From NCBI GenBank assembly GCA_964247055.1, contig OZ176055.1, positions 7,874,001 to 7,938,000 on the forward strand: a DNA stretch of 64,000 nt, given 5' to 3'. Positions 46,578 to 58,180 of the stretch are shown here, piece after piece. How positions within the stretch are numbered: the first letter of the stretch is position 1; the number at the start of each line of letters is the position of its first letter. The translations under genes and the position numbers were made by a program. The DNA comes from Paragordius varius (taxonomy: Eukaryota > Nematomorpha). The notes under the pieces are model-generated. The model had not been told where the DNA came from, made no database searches, and worked only from the letters and a program-made list of their open reading frames with translations.

Positions 46578-49500
46578 ATGTTTTGCCGAAAAAAAGAGAA
46601 GTACACATTTTTTGTTAAATAAAACTATAGGCAATCAAGGCAATTGCCTGAGTTACCATCCAATAATTTGAATTATAGAGAAATCACAAATCAATTATAT
46701 GTAACCTTGTCTGATTGTTATTCTAACCCTAAAAAAGTATTTTTACCCATACTTATTTCTTAGACATATAGTCATGTAATAAAGACAAAATATTTACAAA
46801 AGCTTCTTCAAAAACTCAAATTCAAAAATAGCTCCAAATTTAAAGCAATAACATTCTCCAAATCATATCCTCTTAATTTATCTGAAAACGAAAAGCAGCA
46901 GGCTAATAAACCCGTGCAATTAATAAATCGCCAGTCACCAATTAAAAATGAATATACCAGTTCAAATTCTCAATTATATGCTACATTAAAAGATCTTGAA
47001 TACAATAATATTTATAATATTACGGATAATTATGAGACACCGACTACATCAAACATTCCTACCACCATTCAAGTATATAGTGTTTGTTAATTTATAATTT
47101 AATATTGTTTTGTTTTCGATTTGTTTTTTAGCGAGTAGATTGGATTGAATGGTACATAAGAGTGCCTTTTACGGCCGTGACTGCTTAAATTTTAAATCAA
47201 ATTTTTTAACTCTATGTGCAATCATATCCAGTAAAACCAATTTTAAATTAAAATTTGTCCATAAAATATGTTTGTCCCTATACTTTTACTTTATTTTATA
47301 TTGCATTGCTTATATTGTTTTTCTTTGGTGCATTTAATGGGCTAATAGGGATAAGCGACGATATTTTCAGTCGCACGAGATTGAGCAATAACAGGTCTGT
47401 GATGCCCTTAGATTAAATTTGTTAAAAGAAATTAGAAGTTTTTTTGATTGCTAATTTTAATTTGATTGAATTGTTTTTAGTTTGACATTTGTTATAAATA
47501 TTATTTAATTGATTCAGAATCTAACTCTATTTTTATATCTGTTAAACAATACAACATATATAAATTTAGTTTCCCAAAAACTTAAAGAGAAAATGTTTAA
47601 AAAAATTCATTTATCTTTTATGCTAGATTGGTTCAAAACTTCCAATGTCTACTGCTGATATAAGCACTCATGGAGACTCACTTGATCAACAACAATGTAT
47701 ATATAATGTATCTACAATATCAAATCCCACCACAACCAATCAATATATGCATAATGTAAAATTTAAAACTCCACCTCCCAACCTATACCATAGATACTCA
47801 TCTGTTTTACCTTGTAATTCGGCATTGATCGTTTCTAATGATAATACTGTTATAAAAGAACAAATTAACAAGGGAGGCAAACAAAACCATATTTTTATTC
47901 CTAGGAGAACTGTGAGCTTTAGTTCTTCATCAGGTTTCATTTCAAAGATATTTGGAAAAATTTTTTTAATATCGTTTTAAGCTCCAAAATAAGTAAGATC
48001 CAAATTGATAACACTCAATAATTATTTATATTCCATAATTGTAGGAATTAAGGTTAGGATTTTCCTTAAAACAATAATATATTTGTAAAATTTATCAATC
48101 CAATAGATGGACGTAATAAAGAGGATTATTACACGGATATCATTGTGAGACTATCGGCTGCTAAAATAGAGGCAAGAATGCAAAATGCATTGGCACATTC
48201 GACAACACCTCCTCCGCTCTATAGCAATACCAATCATTCCTATTACAGTATAATTCAAAATTCGGGAACTACAAGCTTAAATATTAATCACACATCTACT
48301 CCAGTAGTATCTACTTTAAATTCTGCCCATGCCACAAATTTAGTATTGGACTCGAGGGATTATCACACTGGTATTTTACGATTTCGGTCTTTAAATTAAC
48401 AACCCTTTGAAATGATATTTAATCATTTGTTTTATATTATTATTTAGTAATTCCCAATAATAACAACAATGATCAACCAGATTCGATATATCCTCCGTTT
48501 ATATTTACGAATTCGGTTTTACCAACAAATGAAAACAAATTACAACATATATCGAGTGGTTCTTTAAATAAAAACAGCTTGGAATCCAATATTTATACTT
48601 CGCCCAAAATCCCAACTGTACCTACTAAAGGAACTTATAATTTAAGGCCAACGTTAATTTATCAAAACACCTATGATACGGTAGTGTCTTTGATATGAAA
48701 TATGTATATACATTAAAGCTTATACTACGTAATTTATAAACTCGGGAACATTTAAAAAGCCAAATATAATAAAAATAATTGTATATGTTCACTTAAATTT
48801 TATTTACCAAATTATTTTAAACTTTTAGACCTAAAATATATTTTTTTTTCGAGGGCCATGAACCTAATAATGGCAAATATTCCATAGCTATTTGACACAT
48901 ATGGACATATTTATACTAAATCAGCACAATAAATTTTTTGAATCCAGCTAAAAACTCGTTTTGAACCATTTAGTTTAAAAAATTAATATATTTTGATAAC
49001 AACATTTATTTTGATATTAACCAATAATTTATGACAAATATGCTTCCGCCTCATGACAGGCCAATCATAGGTCGTCCATATGATCATCAGTTGAGCGATT
49101 TCTGTATGTATTCTTGGCATACTTCATTTTTGAATATGCCGCCTCACACATGTAAGTTGAGGGAAAAACAATTAGGATGACTTGAGCACATTTTTTTATA
49201 TTTTCATATTTATTTGGCACATCTTGCCAAAACTCTACATATCTTTCTTCTCTATGATTCTCCTGAATATAGCCTCTAAATTATAATAATTTTTTAAATC
49301 TACGAATTCTCTAATGATATGCGTCTGATCAAAACCGAAATGATCAATTAATATTGGATATCAATATGCCATGGATTTTCAACGAGTTTTAAGAAATTTT
49401 AATATTTCAATTCTTGAAATCTGAATTTAATCCCATTATATAAAAATATTAAATGATTGTCCATTAATAAATTAATCTCCCCGGTAAATTCCATATTTTA

Positions 49501-51687
49501 ATCATGAATCGTTTTGTTGGAAAATAAAGGAGGAGTGTTTTATTTATAAAATCTTGTTTATATATAATTAATTTTTCTTCATAACAAGTAGTTGATTAGC
49601 TAATTGGGTTATTTTTTTCTCCCCTGAAGACTTGTATTAAAAATAGTAAGTTTTTAAGTAATGTCGCAAAGGTTGGCTAATAAAACCCACTATTTGACAC
49701 TATTAATTTCCCCGTCATACTTTCTGTTATCTTTCATAAACAATAGAATTTCATGTCTTAAAACAAAAAATCCATTTTTTTGCTAAGGCTAGCCATCTCA
49801 CAACGGTGTACAAAAGAATATCATCAACTGTGGATATCTTTGAATTTTGAATTTACGGCGGTTGAACTCTGTCACAGATGTGGTTATCTATATCTTTTCG
49901 TTTCTTTTATCATGATTTTCTGGTATTTTATGAAAATGATATATTGTAAATTGTCTGTTTTTATTTAAAACGACAAAGAACTTTTCTTCCCATTCTTTTT
50001 TAAGGGTGTGATTTTCATCGGATAATTTACGTTTTTAGCATTAGATGTTATTCTTTAAATTAATGTTTAAATATTATGTTATTTTTTTAAAAAATTAGGA
50101 ATATAATTTTAATTATGCATTAAAAAACAGGTCGAAATTTAATGAAGTTGACTTAAAAAATATTTTATGGAATTGAGTTATAAAAAATGATGCAGGATAG
50201 CATTGAAAAGAATATGTATATGCAAGTTTGGGTGAAAGGCTGCTTAAATACAAAAAAGAAATTCAATAATTCAAAATAGAAAAGAAAATACAGCAGAAAC
50301 AACGTGTGCTAAAATTTTGAAATCATTTTAATTAATAAAATTTTTCTCCATTTCAAATTGGGTAAATATACCAAAATAAAATCTAAAGAAAATAAATTAA
50401 AATTTAAATAGGCGAAAATTCGTTTATGTCTATTTTAAAAAATTCATCGAAAAAAAATAAAATTAATTTGGTCATAGGGCAATTTTAAAGCACTCTTAGG
50501 GCCGCATGCGGCCCTCGGGCCGCGGTTTGAGTATCACTGACATAAATTATTCACATGTAAAATTCAAATCTATTTTTATTTTAACAATATGCAGTAGTAT
50601 TTACTCTAAGAACTTTTTTAATAAAATTGATTTTATTTTCCTAAGTCAAAATCGAAGTATTTTTAAAAAAATTCATATTTAGCCAAAATCGAATTATCGC
50701 ATTTTTGCGAATCATTACGTGAAAATGAACATTATATATATCAATTAGATTGATTATGAAAGTCCTGGTTACAGTCAAGTGCTTCAACAAAATGATAACA
50801 TTTCACGTGTTAATAATCGTTGTAAACAACATTCCTTCGCCTTCAGTTTTGATAATAATGAATGCCTTTATTCTGTGCCAAAAATCAATACCATTCATAA
50901 TTCAATCTCTACATCACCAGATATACCATACATTGAAAATAATTCGTATTACCAACAAGAAGGAATCATGCATCAAACACCTCAGCGTTACGCTTTTGTC
51001 AAATTAAACCAATTAAGACACCACAAAAATGTCAGTGAGTATGAGTGCATTTCACCATATCAGGGTAAATAATAAATTAAAATAATTCACGTATTCCAAT
51101 CAAAAAAATAATGTAAAACTTTTTTTACATCAATAGTTGCTACTCAGTTGTTATAACTTAAAAAAAATTGGTTATTGATAGAAATCAGGGGTGCCCGACA
51201 AGCCGCATGAGTCCCTCTGAAACATTACGTGCGCCCGATAAAATTCGAATATCCATAATTTGCAAAAAATTAAACAAATTATCTGAATAAGTCTATCCAA
51301 TTGGCCACGAACTAGAAAAAAATGTTTTTTGTATTTGCATTTTACACTATTTTCCTTGATTTTTAATTAAATAATATTAATACCCATATAATATGTATTT
51401 CAAATGCGGTTCGTCGGATTTTTTAAGTTTAAAAATGCGGCCCGCAAAGCCATATCTGTTAGATCTAACATAAATTTACTTATATTTTGATTTCAAAACT
51501 AACATTATTTATTTATTACACAATAGATGATACATCATTATTTATACAAAATGCCTTATACCTTAAACATGATCAACCAATAAAACTACCATCGTCACAC
51601 ACATCAAATTATATTGTGAATCCTAATCCGCACGCATCTTTGCATTTGAATCAAGCCCATGTTTATCAAGAAATTCGTCAATTTTAA
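46578..51687 (+). CDS. Unrecognised tyrosine- and asparagine-rich protein
   Basis: Exons: 46578-46600, 46631-46700, 46764-47072, 47627-47933, 48107-48370, 48448-48680, 50749-51064, 51527-51687; all GT..AG, phases agree, sum 1683 nt (560 aa). I recognise no folded domain. It starts MFCRKKEKQSRQLPELPSNN, a basic cluster like a membrane-proximal stop-transfer sequence, and then is polar and probably disordered, with many tyrosines in motifs that suit SH2/PTB binding (LEYNNIYNITDNYETP, RNKEDYYTDI, PDIPYIENNSYY, RYAFVKL). It looks like the intracellular tail of a receptor or a cytoplasmic adaptor. If it is a tail, the transmembrane and outer exons must lie beyond SERAC1, which would then be nested on the other strand; an AG just before the ATG keeps that open. 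One intron carries an inverted hAT copy. Confidence 0.7.
46601..46630 (+). other. Candidate ultra-short intron, 30 nt
   Basis: Donor GTACAC, acceptor ACTATAG; removal joins RKKEK to QSRQLPELP in frame. Support rests on frame continuity only, since the protein has no known relative. Confidence 0.5.
48834..50546 (-). mobile_element. hAT element, inverted and end-truncated copy
   Basis: The right end is the inverse of the 6954 element's left end (GGGCCGCATGCGGCCC then GAGTATCACTG). The sequence at the left (TTTTTTTCGAGGGCCATGAAC) matches the other end but lacks about 40 terminal bases, so this copy is truncated. It lies in an intron of the unrecognised + strand gene, antisense to it. Transposase frames are broken. 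Confidence 0.75.
51187..51465. mobile_element. hAT-like non-autonomous fragment in last intron of the + strand gene
   Basis: CAGGGGTGCCCGACAAGCCG on the left, GCGGCCCGCAAAGCC on the right, about 280 bp, same kind as 5596-5880. Confidence 0.6.
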
Positions 51688-51894
51688 TACATAGTTTGGC
51701 TTATAAAAGATTCGTCGTTACAATAATAAGTAAATGAAACTGATTGGTGTGATTATATTAACCAACACAAAAAGTTTATGTTGCATTACTACTAAAATTT
51801 CAAGTTTACTTATTTAATTTACACTTAAAAAACATCTGTACAAAACTATTCAATACACTATGTTGCTGTGTTTAATCGTACATTTAATTATAAA

Positions 51895-51900
51895 TTTATT
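51895..51900 (-). terminator. Poly(A) signal of RPL21
   Basis: AATAAA on the minus strand, 25 nt after the stop codon. Confidence 0.6.
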
Positions 51901-51906
51901 AATATG

Positions 51907-51912
51907 AATAAA
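51907..51912 (+). terminator. Candidate poly(A) signal of the + strand gene, inside the RPL21 3' UTR
   Basis: AATAAA 220 nt after the stop at 51687. If used, the convergent transcript would overlap the end of RPL21. I see no earlier AATAAA on this strand. Confidence 0.35.
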
Positions 51913-51924
51913 GGTTTAGGGGCT

Positions 51925-54900
51925 TTATGCCAAAAATTCGTATGGGATAGGTTCCAACATTTCGACTGGCACGTTATTTGTGACAACGAGATGTCCTTTT
52001 CTGGGTTGTAAAGGCTAAATTTAAAAAAAAATAAAATATATATATATTTCATAAAAAACTTCTATATTATGCAATTTTCATGATAAAAAAGATTATTAGT
52101 ATGTATATATATTTTTGATAATATATGAAATCAATAATTAGTAATTTAGATAATAACGGAAAAATCAAATGCTTTACTATGATTATAAAAAAATATTTGG
52201 ATTTGACTAATTAACATATTCTTTAAAAACAATAACCGTCCATATCTATGGGACAAAGGGGTAAAATAGAAAATATCTCATTAAAATGGTTTATGCTGTA
52301 AAAAAGATAAAATTCACTCAATATTTTCTAACAATTATATTTCGTGAAAAATTTTAAACTAAAAATCAATTATTAATTTGGTAAAAAGTCAAAAAAATAA
52401 CCCAAACAAAAATATAAATAAAAAAAATCGAATTGTTTTGATGAAAAAACGGCATTAAATAAAATCTTTTATTTATAAATGGTTTAAACTAGATAAATAC
52501 AGACGAATAATAATATAATGTGATCTATATAAAATATCACACCGTTTTAAACCAAAAATAGTTATTCAAATTATATTAGTGTCAGCTTTATAATTAAAAT
52601 AAGAATAAAGTGACCAGATAGGCTGTTTTTGGCAGTACAGTACTGGATTTTTAGAAAAAAACTGCGACTGTACTACGCTCACTTTTGTACTGCTTTTTAA
52701 AATTAAAAATAATTACTTATGATACCTTTTTTCAAAAAAATTATTTTATAATTTGATATAGTCCGTAAAAATAAACCCATAATTTGTAAACATATTGTTC
52801 ATTTTGCGGTAAAAAACTAAGATTGGCCTATTTTTAATTGGTTAATATTTTGATTATTGCTCGAATTATAAATAAAATTGGATGTTGAATCGGTCAAACC
52901 TTATAATTGTAGCCTTTCGCACATTGGCGAAACTATAAATCTCGGGCTCCATCGTAAGATTCAGGCTAATGGCTCTTTCACACAGAGGCGTCCGCAAATA
53001 AAGGTGTCTCAAAATTTAAAATTAACAAAATTAATTTATGATATTTTAATTAAAGTTTAATCAAGGTTAAAATCATTTTTTAAAATTATCAAACCGAAAA
53101 TTATATAGAAAATTGTTATCTCCGTAAGTATTGATTAAAATTTATTATTATGGTATATGATTTCGAAATAAAAATTTTTCCGTAAAAATTAAAAGAGTTA
53201 CGTTTTCTATTCTCATTAGGTGTAAGGTATGATACTAAATTTTTTCCTAAACTTTATGTTTATTATTTTCTTATTTTTTGCAACAAATTTGAGATATTTT
53301 GTTGAATACTTCTAACAATTTCGAAGCATGATGGACATGGTTCGCTAGATATAATAAAACCCTTTTTCTAATTAATTCGATGTTGAACATAGAGTTTAAT
53401 TTAAAGGTTTTTTTTGTCTGCAAATTTTGGTGAATTTTCGAAAAAACACCATTTTTATTTAATCTAAATTTGAAAACGAACGAATATTTTACATAATTTT
53501 GATTGATAAATTAGCATTATCGAATATAAAAATATTAGAACAACCGTTTATATCGTTTCCATCATGCTGAGTATGAAGTATGGTTCAACAAAATTTGATA
53601 AAAATCAAATGTGCATTTTAAAAAATATATTTAGTTGATATCAAAATTTAGCATATGTTTAAAACTATTGCATAATCTCGGAATTTTTGCGATTATTTTA
53701 AGAGAGCAGTAGTTTTAAGACCAAAAAATTTGGGACTTTCAAAGCCCCCATCTAAATACTAAAACCAGAAGCACCATGATAATCCCGATATTTTCCTATC
53801 AGATTAGATATATTTCATCTGGAAATTTTTTTGTGGAAACTGTGTTATATATGCCACACCTATGGTGTAGAAACAGGCAAAGTGTGTTTTAATTTTGTAC
53901 TGCTTTTAACACTTCGATTCAAATTGGGGTATCTAAATACCCCAGACAAAATTTAATTTATGATTTTTAAAAAACTACCGAAAGAAACGGTCCCAATTTA
54001 AATTTATGCTTCTATCCTAATAAAAATTATATAAATATGCCAAAATATCTAAATAATTCTTTGTTTTGAAAAAAAAGTTCCATGTCAAACTACTTCGACG
54101 CCATTTTTATTTTACAAAATTTTTGCTAAATATCAATTTCATTTAATTATAACGGTTAAATTAAAGCTAATTTTGTATTTGAATTACATCTAACATTGAT
54201 AGAAATAGAAAAAGCGGTTTATTTTGTATTATTTTTCAATTTTCCTATTGCACAGCTGTCACGTTGACTAAATTTTTGCCTTTCGCTTTTAGCTTAAAAT
54301 AAGTAATATCAAGTATTTTTGAATAAAACTTTTTATATAATTCAGTTTATTGATGTTATACAAGTGCTAAATTTTACTATGGTTTTGATTCCTTCCATAT
54401 TTTTCAAAGAATTTTATTTTAAACAGGCCTGGGGTATCCAACTACCCCAATTTGAATCGAAGGACTAAAATGAATGTGTTGTATCCAAGTGTTAAGTTAA
54501 AAATATCTGGTCACATTAAATAAGAATGTACGTATATATTAATATGGGTTTTATTGAATTTAATATAATTAAAGGATTTCGGTTTAATAAAAATTTTCTC
54601 TTACAATCCATTGTATTCATATAAGTAGCAATATGATAATGTTAAAAGCGAAATAGAAAATGCGGTTAACTTATATATATTGTCAATACCTTTCTTTTCA
54701 AGTTTAGTTTTTTGGTTATTCCCTTTTCCTTGGCTGCCAATTTGATTTCATGATTTCGTTTCAAACGATTCAAAAAATCAACACGACACTTAGAGGGTTT
54801 GACGTGCTCGACCCGTATATTTATTTTTTTGGGTAAAATTCTTCCTCTAAAATATAATTAAAGGCCTATATACTTGACTCTTTTGTTAACAACGACACCT

Positions 54901-55139
54901 AAAGCATGTTGTGTAACGTTAAAAACACGTCCCGTTCGGCCATGATATGATTTATGAGGCATGCCTTTGTGAAAAGCGCCATTTCCCTTGTTTTATAAAA
55001 ACAAAAATACTTTTATATCAACATAATCTCCAATCCGATAAACTTTTAAAAATGTTGAAAGTGGTTCAACTCCGTGAGTTTTATATTTCCTGGCAAAGAG
55101 GTGACGGGTGCCTCGGCGATAACCCTTGGTATTTGTCAT
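51925..55139 (-). CDS. RPL21: 60S ribosomal protein L21 (eL21)
   Basis: Exons: 55011-55139, 54874-54986, 54690-54846, 51925-52014; sum 489 nt, 162 aa (human 160). It starts [17 protein letters not shown] and contains [37 protein letters not shown] and the terminal [12 protein letters not shown], all close to the family. Introns 1 and 2 are 24 and 27 nt; intron 3 is 2675 nt because of a transposon. eL21 is a component of the large ribosomal subunit. TATAAAA lies about 50 nt before the ATG on the minus strand and the stretch just before the ATG (GATTTCCTC) is pyrimidine-rich, as in TOP-type ribosomal mRNAs. Head to head with SF3B6. Confidence 0.97.
52607..54517. mobile_element. 1.9-kb TIR element with perfect 10-bp duplication in RPL21 intron 3
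   Basis: Ends AAAGTGACCAGATA and TATCTGGTCACATT are inverted copies (one mismatch), and AAATAAGAAT is repeated exactly outside both (52597-52606 and 54518-54527). A 9-10 bp duplication points to the Mutator (MULE) group, though I see no transposase. A TTAA-flanked element sits near its right end. Phrases near 53560-53640 (CGTTTCCATCATGC, GTATGAAGTA) recur at 63820-63860, so relatives lie elsewhere in the window. Confidence 0.8.
53910..54491. mobile_element. TTAA-flanked (piggyBac-like) element, copy A
   Basis: It lies between TTAA at both sides and begins CACTTCGATTCAAATTGGGG. The right end has CCAATTTGAATCGAAG some 45 bases inside and closes ATCCAAGTG. Next to the left end is the palindrome GGGGTATCTAAATACCCC. 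TTAA duplication is the hallmark of piggyBac; there is no transposase, so this is a non-autonomous copy. Confidence 0.75.
54847..54873 (-). other. Ultra-short intron, 27 nt (RPL21 intron 2)
   Basis: Donor GTATAT, acceptor TATTTTAG. Removal joins VVNKRV to [15 protein letters not shown], exactly as in RPL21 orthologues. Confidence 0.93.
54987..55010 (-). other. Ultra-short intron, 24 nt (RPL21 intron 1)
   Basis: Donor GTATTT, acceptor AACAAG. The length is divisible by three but it contains an in-frame TAA, so it must be spliced. Removal joins GDYVDIK to [12 protein letters not shown], matching GDIVDIKGMGTVQKGMPHK minus the last residue in man. Confidence 0.95.
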
Positions 55140-55195
55140 GAGGAAATCGGTAAGTTAAATGAATGAGTGAAAATCAGTTTTGATTTTATAGAGCA
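55140..55195. promoter_or_regulatory. 56-bp head-to-head region between RPL21 and SF3B6
   Basis: Minus strand: TATAAAA at 55184-55190, a plausible TATA box for RPL21. Plus strand: the same bases read TTTTATAG followed by AGCAATGG, an acceptor directly before the SF3B6 start. A donor-like CGGTAAGTT at 55148-55156 would make a 42-nt 5' UTR intron whose upstream exon overlaps RPL21 coding sequence antisense; trans-splicing at 55190 is the alternative. Confidence 0.55.
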
Positions 55196-55672
55196 ATGGC
55201 TTTTCAGAAAAAATTTAACGTAAAAATATATTTTTTAAGTTATGTTAGATTCGTTTGCCTCCGGAGGTGAATCGCATACTTTATGTCAGAAATCTTCCCT
55301 TCAAAATTACTGCCGAAGAAATGTATGATATATTTGGAAAATATGGAGCTATTCGACAGATCCGATTGTAAATACTAATTTAAATATATTTCAATATTAA
55401 ATTAATTTTATCCATTTTTTTAGAGGTAACACTCCTGATACAAGAGGAACCGCTTTTGTAGTTTATGAAGATATTTTTGATGCTAAAAATGCATGCGATC
55501 ATCTTTCTGGATTCAATGTTTGTAATCGTTACCTTGTTGTCCTTTATTATCAATCTACAAGGGTTTTTTATTTTCTAACCTTTAGGCTTTTAACAAACTT
55601 AATCCTGATGTCAAAGAAGAGAAGTTGCAAAAAATGAAGGACACATTCGGATTGGAAACGCCTTCCATATAA
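55196..55672 (+). CDS. SF3B6: Splicing factor SF3B6 (p14, SF3b14a)
   Basis: Exons: 55196-55219, 55249-55367, 55424-55562, 55586-55672; sum 369 nt, 122 aa (human 125). It reads MAFQKKFN then [56 protein letters not shown] and [20 protein letters not shown]. This is a single RRM with RNP2 (ILYVRNL) and RNP1-like (GTAFVVYE). p14 sits in the U2 snRNP SF3b complex and contacts the branch-point adenosine. Introns are 29, 56 and 23 nt. Near-complete identity over the RRM core makes the call secure. Start chosen because the 29-nt intron joins it to the conserved IRLPPEVN. Its conservation beside ultra-short introns is noteworthy, since branch-site recognition must operate in very little space. Confidence 0.97.
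55220..55248 (+). other. Ultra-short intron, 29 nt (SF3B6 intron 1)
   Basis: Donor GTAAAA, acceptor ATGTTAG; joins FN to IRLPPEVN as in the human protein ([10 protein letters not shown]). Confidence 0.93.
55563..55585 (+). other. Ultra-short intron, 23 nt (SF3B6 intron 3)
   Basis: Donor GTTTTT, acceptor CCTTTAG, with a CTAAC branch-like motif whose last base lies six bases before the intron end. Joins YYQSTR to AFNK (human YYNANRAFQK). The shortest well-supported intron in the window. Confidence 0.93.
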
Positions 55673-55701
55673 TTTTATGAACATATTTATTTGCATAGTA
55701 A

Positions 55702-55707
55702 AATAAA
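55702..55707 (+). terminator. Poly(A) signal of SF3B6
   Basis: AATAAA 29 nt after the stop codon. Confidence 0.6.
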
Positions 55708-56915
55708 AATGTATAATATTAATTTTCACCTATTTTATATACTTAATAATGATAATATCCAGATTTTTGATCGATATGCAATTTAAGTGATAAAGCTAAT
55801 TCCGGCATTTCTGTGGTTAATTTGCGTTGTTGGAATCTATATCTTTTATGTTAATGATCTTATCTAATGGTACTTCGGTGGTTTTTATGTTATATATCCT
55901 CTCTTTCCTTGATCCATTAAAATTTATTTTTCTCTCCTTATGTTTGTTAATTTGCAATTTATATCAAACTATCCTGGTGTGGTTCACACACCACCATTAA
56001 TAATAAAATTTATAGAATAAGAGTAGGGCCCTAAAAACACAGGACTAAACTTTTTGCTTTTTAGCGGAAGAAATTTAATTCCTATGATATAATACAGTGA
56101 TAGATAAAAACCATGGGTCGCATGCGACCCTAAAAGTGCTTTTTTACGGCCCTGTAGGTTTTTTATTGAATTATTGCTTATAAATACATTTTTTACTGAA
56201 TAATTGGATATTTTATTGTTTTAGTGTATTGTATTTTTACCCATTGTTCTATTTGGGAAGAATTTCGGGCACTTTCTTTTAAATTTATGCAATTCATTTT
56301 TGATCATGTCCATAGACTTTGTCAATTTCCATAATGATTCAAATTTAGTGGAAATATTTAATGAAATCGCAAAGAATAAAAGTATATTATGTTGTAATGC
56401 ACCAAAATATTAAAATATTCCAAATGTGCTTAAGTTATCCCATTGTTTTTCGTAGACATGTGAGGCGGCATATTCGTATGAAATATTTAGCTCGGCATGT
56501 TATGATATTAGAGTAGATTTGTTAAACTTGTTTAATATTAAAATATGTCCACTTGTTTAATAATATATTATCAAAATTTAATTTATTGAACTAAATGGCT
56601 TAACATTTTAACTGTGATCCAGTTGCGAGCCAAAAATTATGTGTACTGATTTCGAATTAAAAATATATGCATAGGCGTCAAACAGCTGTGTAATTGATAT
56701 ATGGTGCACGGCCCTTGAGAAAAAAAATCGGAACGTTATTTCTATATAGTGCCTTATTTAACAATGTGTGGCACCCCCGATTAATAAAGCGCTTAGTTGA
56801 AATTTCCCTTCTAGACGGGTATCCTGAAGTATTATCCATATGGTGTTCTGGGTTTTCAGAAATTTAGCCTTAAATCTTGTTTATTTTATATGATAACGTT
56901 ACGAATGTCATACCA
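55708..56915. mobile_element. Transposon-derived DNA with hAT-like scraps
   Basis: CAGTGATAGATAAAAACC with GGGTCGCATGCGACCC at 56095-56140 resembles the hAT left ends of this window. GCACGGCCCTTGAG and GTGTGGCACCCCC at 56705-56780 look like the other end. Target duplications are not recognisable and no frame survives. No host gene is seen. Confidence 0.45.
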
Positions 56916-56917
56916 TA

Positions 56918-57187
56918 TACAGTAAAAATTGAAAATATACGGACAAAATGTAAAAATATAATTATTTTTTTAAAAGACAACTGTTTGAATTTTTAAATAT
57001 AATGATTGTTTAAAATTGCAAAGTATGAAAAAGGGATGTATATTGATAACACAATTAATTATAGACTTTATAATTGTAAATAAATAATTTATATCGAAAA
57101 ATTTTACATTTGAAAAAGTATGGTTGTATTTTAAAAAAATATTTGTCTTTTGTTACGTTTTGTCCGAATAATTTCAATTTTTTATGT
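56918..57187. mobile_element. Mariner-like MITE
   Basis: ACAGTAAAAATTGAAAATAT and ACGGACAAAATG on the left; TTACGTTTTGTCCGAATAAT on the right; same family as 16449. Confidence 0.75.
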
Positions 57188-58180
57188 ATATTAATAGAAA
57201 TCTAGAAAGCTCATATTGATATCATTAGGAAAACGTTAAGTAATTAATTTCGCTCGTGGAAATTCTCGCTTTTATTCTTGAAATAGCTGATTTTTTTTAA
57301 ATCCATTTGGTGTCACAAGTTTTCTTAACCATAAATAGTGTATAATTATATGGTGGCGCTTTTATTATAGAGTGGAGCCATATACCGCGGTTAAAAAAGC
57401 AAAGATTTAAAATTTAACTCTTATAAATACATGAAATACCTAAATTATTGAATTCATAAGTCTCAAAAATTTACTAAAAAATAACCATAAAATGACGTTA
57501 TTCTCATATCCACATGGTATAGAGAGTAAATCCCTACTCAGCGACTTATGAAAAAAAGGGGTAGACTAAAATTGCATTTTTACTGGTAATTATAAATGCA
57601 TTATTGCACATGATCTTAATAGTTTTCTGAAAATTAACTTCAGACCCATGTAGTTTTTATATGGTGGCGTATTTAACAACGGTGAAACCCTAACGTGTTA
57701 ATTTTGACTTAATACTAAAAATAGCCAAAACTCCTATATTGAATCCATTTTGTTTTATAGGTTTTCCGATAATATACTTAAAATCCACGTTATTTTTATA
57801 TGGTGAGGCCGATTCAAACAAAATATTTCTCATTAATAAATGTGCCAATATTTTTTAAATTGACCCTCAATTAAGTCGTTCCGCGTGAAAATAGGGTTTT
57901 TAAAAACAAACCGTGCCTTTGAGACATTTTAGAAAATATTTAGGTATATTAAAAATAATATTTTTTTACGAACTGGGCAGATTATATTCAACCTAATTTC
58001 GTATTTTCTCTTGTACTTAGCTCACCCTCCCCTCCGTAAAATGCTTTTTTTAAAAAAAACTGCTGCCAAAAATAAAATTTAAAGCAACTTTTCATTTAAG
58101 CTAAACCGTGTAATGTCTATTATTGTTTGACCAGTCTAAAGGCAAAATTTTAGCCCAGAGCATTTTGCAATTATCTGATG

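Noticed and set aside
47149-47400. Short AG..GT bounded pieces (RVDWIEW, RTRLSNN) in an intron of the + strand gene
   Set aside because: No combination keeps the phase between the exons ending at 47072 and starting at 47627.
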